Shown here piece by piece: positions 61,001-64,000 of a stretch of DNA of 64,000 nt. The position numbers and the translations under genes are program-made. The DNA comes from Apostichopus japonicus (Eukaryota > Echinodermata > Holothuroidea > Aspidochirotida > Stichopodidae). Where the stretch lies: positions 8,677,001 to 8,741,000 of the forward strand of contig NC_092570.1 of assembly GCF_037975245.1 (NCBI RefSeq), written 5' to 3'. How positions within the stretch are numbered: the stretch's first letter is position 1; each line of letters starts with the position of its first letter. Under the pieces are notes generated by a model, which was given only the letters and a program-made list of their open reading frames with translations, made no database searches and had not been told where the DNA came from.

Positions 61001-63696
61001 GGTTTTTATATAAAAATGAAACATTTACAACAACTTGGACGAGAAATGAAGCATGCATATCGTGGTGCAGTGTACAGTGTTGCCTTTGGATTTCGTCAAG
61101 AACAATTGATGAGAGATGAAAACATACCAATAGCATCACAGTTCATTCCTATGAGTCTTATCCAGATATCAAAATGTGAATGACATGGCAGGATAGATGA
61201 CACATGCCTATAACAGTACAGTGTGTGTCTGACAGTTTTCATCACGATATAATGTATGGAAAATAAGACCTATGACGATACAGTATATTCATGAATTTGA
61301 TCAAGATAGGAAATATAAAAAAAATAAAATAATAATAATAATAAAATAAATAAAAGGCCAGTAGATCGCCGGACCATTGGATGAGAGATAAAGCATACCT
61401 TTTAACAGTGCAGAGTATGCGTATTGGTTAATAAAGGAAATTTGACATATCAATACAATTTGTCATATAAATCCCCCAAGTATAAATGAGTAGACATTTT
61501 ACCATTGATTGACTAACCTGTGTCCCCTACAGATTTGTATGGGTTTGCACTCATCTAGTACTCAAACCTTTAACACTGCACAGTCAACTAAGTGACCTAT
61601 GACCTTAACAATCCAATTGGTTTTGTGAACCTTTGTAAGAGCCTCCACAAAGTACTATGGGGGGAGGGAGGGGGGGGGGATAATTCTTATTTATAACACA
61701 ATATAACACATGCACTGATACAACTGGGAGCAAAACTGAGACTGCACTGTTCCTCTACATCTTAACAACACAAACACACAATTAATGGAGAAAAAGAGAA
61801 AGAGTATGACATATCCGTGATAAACTGTGATGTGATCAGAATAAGCCATTATGACAAATGATATTACTTGCCTCTCCTTTCACCATTTGTATTTTAGCAG
61901 GCCACCAGCCACAAGGTTCACTCTCAAATGATCGTGAATATACCTTAAAAACAAACGTAACATGAATACGATGTTAATGTTGAACTGTAGTGGTATCCTG
62001 AAATTTGTAGTGTAAAAACATTACGCAGTAATAAGTGTTGAGCACATTATGCGCAATATTATCCATTATACAGTCACCAAGCAGCTAAAAGTAGTTGTGA
62101 AATCTTGAAAATGTGCTTCAGAAAAAGCAAACATATCGTTAGTTTTATCAATTATTGTCACAAGCCCGTTTTAATCCCTCGAGAAGTCAATTAATTTTCA
62201 AAACAAAAGTTACACTCATTTAGGTTTAATTGGGATGGAAGCCATTAATTGTTGAGGCTAAACCTACACCTTCATGGATAAGAGACAACTCATAGCGCTC
62301 ATGATATTGCGCTTGCTGCCCTAAGTGAATCTGGTAAATTTTATGCAATGAAACAAAAGTAGTAGACATTAACGTTCCAATTACTTTTTTGCAGTACTAT
62401 TGAACACTTGGTACTACCATACAAAAAGACACTCTCTTACATGATATTGTTCATAAATCAGGAAACAGAATTCTATATTACATGTACAATACTAGTTCAC
62501 ACAGTCGATTTAACCAATCTATGAACCTGTACATTGAACAATACTAAACAAAAGGTTCTTTACACAGCTTTGTGATCTAAACTGAACAGTTAACAAATAC
62601 ATGCCATAATACACACAATACATGACACAGTAGCATGTACCAAAGCTCTTATGACTGTGCATAATTTATGTATGTCAGTACAGTATATCCACTGCACACA
62701 AATCCTATTTAAAAGATAATATTAAGAACTTGCAAAAACTAACTAAAGAAAGCGGATATGATCAAGTGAATGTAGATATATGTTAGTGGCAAGAGCTTGT
62801 GCCTTTTGATACTGTGTAAGTACTGAGATTTAAGCTATATATAGATACCTCTACTTCGTCACCAGCAGCGAGATCTATGTCTTCTTGTCCCATCAAGTCC
62901 GGAGGGAGTCTCACCACAGAATACTGTACTTTACGCTCTGCTGTCCAGCTATCAAAAGGACAGAATTTAAGCTATCAGATTAAGCAGTTTTTATATTGAT
63001 TCCATATTTTGGATGTAGAATACATTGTACATACTGTGAGTATTATAATGCCTCCCTGTAAAGGATTGACGATCCATGCCCTATGTGCTGCTGTGCGTAC
63101 TACACACTTGCAGTCATGTCTGATGCTGGTTTCATCTGTATGGATGGATAGCCCTTTCAATTTTGTCACATTTCAGACATTTGACAGTACTTTTATTGAA
63201 AACATAATTTATTGTACAATCTATGATATAGCCTTGCAATTAAGCCAAATTCTTGATTTAACTGTACTACACATACTGTGTGGGTTACAAAACTTATGAT
63301 AGACAGTTAAGTTGCATTCTTGGTTTAACTGTACCCACTGTGTGGGTACCATAGACAAAACCAATGCAGTTAAGTTTAGCTTTCAGAGGTTTGATGGCCA
63401 CTGTATGATACAGCCTTGCAATTGAGACATATGGTTTGAATGTACTATATGTATATACATATATATATACATACTGTGTATTAAATACAGCTTTACAGTG
63501 ATATTGATACACTTGTAAGATTATCATGCATTCCCTTAATTAACAGTGATTTCATCTTTAATCTTCAAGTATTTAGTAATTTCCAGTCACATTCATGAAT
63601 TACTATTCAATTTAAAACTACGACTTCTCTTTGAATGACTTACTTGTTTTCGAAAGCAATCATAACTTCTTCATCGTTGATGTCTTTAAGAATTGC
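42825..63696 (-). CDS. FMR1: FMR1/FXR-family RNA-binding protein; 15 coding exons, first coding exon outside the window
   Basis: Family role (established): polyribosome-associated RNA-binding protein controlling translation and mRNA transport. Seen here, in transcript order: 63696-63644, 62948-62849, 61943-61872, 59877-59795, 51522-51457, 51059-50966, 50635-50519, 49361-49191, 48476-48398, 48136-47937, 47240-46994, 46541-46422, 46182-46045, 45093-44959 and 43066-42825. All phases join, giving 1,917 nt (638 codons plus TAA). Domains: two N-terminal Tudor/Agenet modules (exons 2-5), KH1 with GTHG (exon 8), KH2 with GKNG (exons 9-10), an [12 protein letters not shown] segment, RGG boxes (exons 11-13), an acidic SETDED patch, and a basic tail ending PLVNGTL. 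That tail resembles the LVNG tail of vertebrate FMR1. Only the first ~17 codons are missing. Odd points: exon 5 is split by a transposon-filled intron, the intron after exon 4 has a GC donor, the KH2 loop is compact, and the exon 11 acceptor is duplicated. One gene symbol is used because invertebrates often have a single homologue; FXR1 would be an equally fair name. Confidence 0.95.
44430..44935 (+). repeat. Minisatellite in FMR1 intron 14
   Basis: About eight or nine units of 55-65 bp containing CAACTAGTTACCATCC and TCCAGCTAGTCCTACCATCA, ending 24 bases before exon 14 on the genomic map. Confidence 0.85.
44959..45093 (-). CDS. FMR1: FMR1 homologue exon 14
   Basis: Acceptor AAATCAG, donor GTGAGA; 135 bp. 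Encodes a basic segment with [20 protein letters not shown], a plausible nuclear or RNA-binding basic patch. Confidence 0.88.
45262..46030 (+). repeat. 30-bp minisatellite in FMR1 intron 13, split by a MITE
   Basis: Units of the form CAGCAGATATCCCTGCCACC plus ATCAATGTCC repeat on both sides of the MITE at 45418-45782. Confidence 0.85.
45418..45782 (+). mobile_element. hAT/Charlie-like MITE, 365 bp, in FMR1 intron 13
   Basis: Left end CTGGGGATTGGGCAACCT and right end AGGTTGCCCACCCCTG, with GGCTCGCGGGCCACATG just inside. Flanked by CCCTAGCA and CCTTAGCA (7 of 8). It interrupts a 30-bp tandem array. Confidence 0.85.
46045..46182 (-). CDS. FMR1: FMR1 homologue exon 13 (acidic patch)
   Basis: Acceptor ATTTCAG, donor GTAAGG; 138 bp. 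Encodes a glycine run, then [20 protein letters not shown], resembling the phosphorylated SETESD region of vertebrate FMR1. Confidence 0.9.
46422..46541 (-). CDS. FMR1: FMR1 homologue exon 12 (RGG repeats)
   Basis: Acceptor ACTTCAG, donor GTAAGA; 120 bp. Encodes [20 protein letters not shown], a second RGG cluster. Confidence 0.9.
46994..47240 (-). CDS. FMR1: FMR1 homologue exon 11 (RGG box start)
   Basis: Acceptor GATTAAG, donor GTGAGT. Encodes [20 protein letters not shown] followed by an arginine-glycine-rich RGG segment. A near-identical copy of the acceptor and exon start lies 84 bp upstream (alternative start at 47324). Confidence 0.92.
47937..48136 (-). CDS. FMR1: FMR1 homologue exon 10 (KH2)
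   Basis: 200 bp. Acceptor CCTCCAG, donor GTAATT. Encodes [20 protein letters not shown] with the GKNG loop, then a short acidic loop and [20 protein letters not shown]. Vertebrates spread this region over several exons with a much longer loop. Confidence 0.95.
48398..48476 (-). CDS. FMR1: FMR1 homologue exon 9
   Basis: 79 bp, the vertebrate length as I recall it. Acceptor TTGTAG, donor GTAAGA. Encodes [20 protein letters not shown], the KH1-KH2 linker and first KH2 strand. Confidence 0.94.
49191..49361 (-). CDS. FMR1: FMR1 homologue exon 8 (KH1)
   Basis: 171 bp, the vertebrate length as I recall it. Acceptor CCCATAG, donor GTAAGT. Encodes [19 protein letters not shown], with the GxxG loop of KH1, then [14 protein letters not shown]. 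Confidence 0.95.
49440..50510 (+). repeat. Higher-order tandem repeat in FMR1 intron 7
   Basis: A subunit with GGACCAATCAGTTTATGG recurs about every 75-90 bp. Four subunits form a roughly 305-bp higher-order unit (for example 49613 and 49918). Each subunit carries a CCAAT box by sequence; a regulatory role is not implied. Confidence 0.85.
50519..50635 (-). CDS. FMR1: FMR1 homologue exon 7
   Basis: 117 bp, the vertebrate length as I recall it. Acceptor CTGCAG, donor GTAAGG. Encodes the helical segment with [19 protein letters not shown]. Confidence 0.93.
50966..51059 (-). CDS. FMR1: FMR1 homologue exon 6
   Basis: 94 bp, the vertebrate length as I recall it. Acceptor TATTCAG, donor GTGAGT. 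Encodes [20 protein letters not shown] and [11 protein letters not shown]. Confidence 0.92.
51457..51522 (-). CDS. FMR1: FMR1 homologue exon 5b
   Basis: Acceptor CCTTCCAG, donor GTAAGT; 66 bp. Encodes [20 protein letters not shown], matching the family stretch before the KH0-like region. A nearer AG (CTCCGCAG) was rejected because it breaks the frame. Confidence 0.88.
51695..51722 (+). repeat. Left terminal inverted repeat of the 8-kb element
   Basis: Starts CAGTACCGCCAATAAG and ends in GGTAAA. It is the reverse complement of 59681-59708 except for one base. A TA precedes it. Confidence 0.85.
52719..54602 (+). pseudogene. Tc1/mariner-type DD34E transposase, spliced, decayed
   Basis: Starts [20 protein letters not shown] with a helix-turn-helix-like N-terminus and a basic GRKRA hook. 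The DDE core follows: [22 protein letters not shown], and then [14 protein letters not shown] after an insertion. Spacing from the D of QDN to the E of NPIE is 34 residues, so DD34E. A phase-0 intron (54087-54446, GT-AG) precedes a last exon ending PSGF and TAA at 54600-54602. Breaks: a one-base frameshift near 52925, an in-frame TGA at 53065-53067 where the family usually has a tryptophan codon, and a MITE at 53517-54004 that adds a TAG. This copy cannot make transposase. An intron in a Tc1-type transposase is uncommon. Confidence 0.85.
53517..54004 (+). mobile_element. TA-flanked MITE inserted in the transposase
   Basis: About 485 bp separate EQNNIK from the PPESPDLNP block of the transposase, bordered by TA on both sides. 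The ends share the inverted core CGAAGTTCGG (left near 53530, right near 53985). An internal inverted copy of AGTATTGCGAAGTTCGG lies at 53727, matching the right end. A shorter reverse-complement relative sits at 8881-9119. Confidence 0.7.
54925..55236 (+). CDS. BEN gene exon 1
   Basis: Starts [20 protein letters not shown], 104 codons, donor GTAAGT. The first ATG of the open frame was chosen. Confidence 0.6.
56022..56093 (+). CDS. BEN gene exon 2
   Basis: Acceptor TTCACAAG, donor GTAAGG, 24 codons ([14 protein letters not shown]...). The acceptor is inferred from phase. Confidence 0.45.
56126..56205 (+). repeat. TGTA/TATG microsatellite in the BEN gene
   Basis: Interrupted TGTATGTATG runs in intron 2 of the transposon-borne BEN gene. 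The open frames on both strands are artefacts. Confidence 0.8.
56346..56483 (+). CDS. BEN gene exon 3
   Basis: Acceptor ATTTCAG, donor GTAAGT, 46 codons, basic ([16 protein letters not shown]...). Confidence 0.55.
56588..56695 (+). CDS. BEN gene exon 4
   Basis: Acceptor AACAAG, donor GTAAGT, 36 codons, lysine-rich ([12 protein letters not shown]). Confidence 0.5.
56831..57837 (+). CDS. BEN gene exon 5, frame broken near 57490
   Basis: Acceptor CTTTTCAG. The upstream frame ends at 57499; the BEN domain continues in the -1 frame to TGA at 57835-57837. The frames overlap between about 57430 and 57499. Confidence 0.55.
58745..59430 (+). repeat. Tandem repeat of about 220-230 bp, about three copies, inside the transposon
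   Basis: The motif CGAGGCCTAATGTTA recurs near 58780, 59000 and 59225. The last two copies also share the block containing GGCACGAAGTTTCCTTCTTG. The first copy is more diverged. No coding function is seen. Confidence 0.7.
59584..59634 (+). repeat. Subterminal direct repeats of the 8-kb element
   Basis: GCGTTCCTTTATTTGGAGCG occurs at 59584-59603 and 59615-59634, start to start 31 bp, just inside the right end. Tc1-like elements of the IR/DR type carry such repeats as transposase-binding sites; that role is inferred here. Confidence 0.5.
59681..59708 (-). repeat. Right terminal inverted repeat of the 8-kb element
   Basis: Ends GGCGGTACTG, followed by TA. It pairs with 51695-51722 over 28 bases with one mismatch. 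Confidence 0.85.
59795..59877 (-). CDS. FMR1: FMR1 homologue exon 5a (Tudor/Agenet 2)
   Basis: Acceptor TTTTTCAG, donor GTGAGT; 83 bp. Encodes [20 protein letters not shown] and RLRHRNK, the conserved second Tudor strand motif. It joins in phase to 51522-51457, and the two together make 149 bp, the size of the single vertebrate exon 5. Confidence 0.9.
61872..61943 (-). CDS. FMR1: FMR1 homologue exon 4 (Tudor/Agenet 2 start), GC donor
   Basis: 72 bp, the family length as I recall it. Encodes [20 protein letters not shown] and VKGE. The acceptor is TTTTAAG. The donor is GAG|GCAAGT, a GC-AG type that otherwise matches the consensus. Confidence 0.92.
62849..62948 (-). CDS. FMR1: FMR1 homologue exon 3
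   Basis: Acceptor TTGATAG, donor GTATCT. Encodes [20 protein letters not shown] and then an acidic stretch ending AAGDEVE, linking Tudor 1 to Tudor 2. Confidence 0.9.
63644..63696 (-). CDS. FMR1: FMR1 homologue exon 2 (Tudor/Agenet 1)
   Basis: Acceptor CCACAG, donor GTAAGT; 53 bp, the length I recall for exon 2 of vertebrate FMR1. Encodes [17 protein letters not shown]. Confidence 0.9.
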
Positions 63697-64000
63697 CTGT
63701 GGAACGAAAAAAGTGAAGAATTGGAAAAATAAAGAAAAAAAAAACCCAGAATATGTAACAAAAACTGCCGAACAAAAAAGGAGCTATACTAGTCAAGTTA
63801 CTAGTCAAGTTATACTAGTCAAGAACAAATAAGGGCTGTGTGGTAAAGCTATGAGATGCAGCATAGTTGCTCGGTTTCTTCATAGCCTCTGTGGTACAAT
63901 GTCAAAGGTCATCAGTTTTGATCCCAGGAATATTGGGACTTGACCCTGATAGTTATTCCCAGACACTGAGAAGTGCTTAACTAGTTTACAATTAACAATC

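Larger units (their letters stand above)
59878..63643 (-). other. FMR1 introns between exons 2 and 5a
   Basis: Apart from exons 3 and 4, this holds only weak, diverged repeats, for example GATGAAACATGCCTATAAC-like units at 60940-61400 and GTTAAGTTGCATTC-like units near 63300. No other gene seen. Confidence 0.5.

Overview
The window is animal nuclear DNA. It has long introns with GT-AG splice sites, spliced genes, abundant DNA transposons, microsatellites and minisatellites, and no operons or prokaryotic signals. The gene content (a cilia gene and a single FMR1/FXR homologue) and the style of the repeats suggest a marine invertebrate deuterostome. An echinoderm, perhaps a sea cucumber, is my best guess, but the sequence alone does not prove it.

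Two conserved genes can be reconstructed exon by exon and face each other tail to tail. On the + strand, 22993-36192 holds a complete DAW1 (WDR69), the dynein axonemal assembly factor with WD repeats: 11 coding exons, 415 residues, eight WD repeats. On the - strand, 63696 down to 42825 holds a nearly complete FMR1/FXR-family RNA-binding protein. It has 15 coding exons and 638 codons before the stop; only the first coding exon lies beyond the right edge. Its exon lengths (53, 100, 72, 83+66, 94, 117, 171, 79 and so on) largely match my recollection of vertebrate FMR1.

The most remarkable stretch is 51695-59708. It is an 8,014-bp DNA transposon with 28-bp terminal inverted repeats beginning CAGTACCGCC and flanking TA dinucleotides, so it looks like Tc1/mariner. 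It lies antisense in an FMR1 intron that splits the usual exon 5. It carries a decayed, intron-containing DD34E transposase (52719-54602) and a second spliced gene ending in a BEN domain (54925-57837). The transposase is itself interrupted by a MITE with relatives elsewhere in the window. Almost the whole 8.3-kb intron is transposon.

The second standout is in DAW1 intron 8. A 2.6-kb tandem array of about 75 units of 35 bp was seeded by the exon 8/intron 8 junction, so each unit repeats the real 5' splice site. DAW1 intron 7 holds a 104-bp array.

The left 22 kb has no confidently identified gene. It is rich in non-autonomous hAT-type elements with intact 8-bp target duplications (873-1254, 2610-3937, 5368-5738, 11545-12461, 20578-21661 with a nested 20895-21294), a tRNA-derived SINE, and an approximately 450-bp tandem repeat at 16.69-18.77 kb packed with AGGTCA nuclear-receptor half-sites. 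A weak, uncharacterised three-exon gene may span 8.5-13.2 kb. The 36.2-42.8 kb gap between the two genes' stop codons holds degenerate tandem repeats and two X-box-like palindromes.
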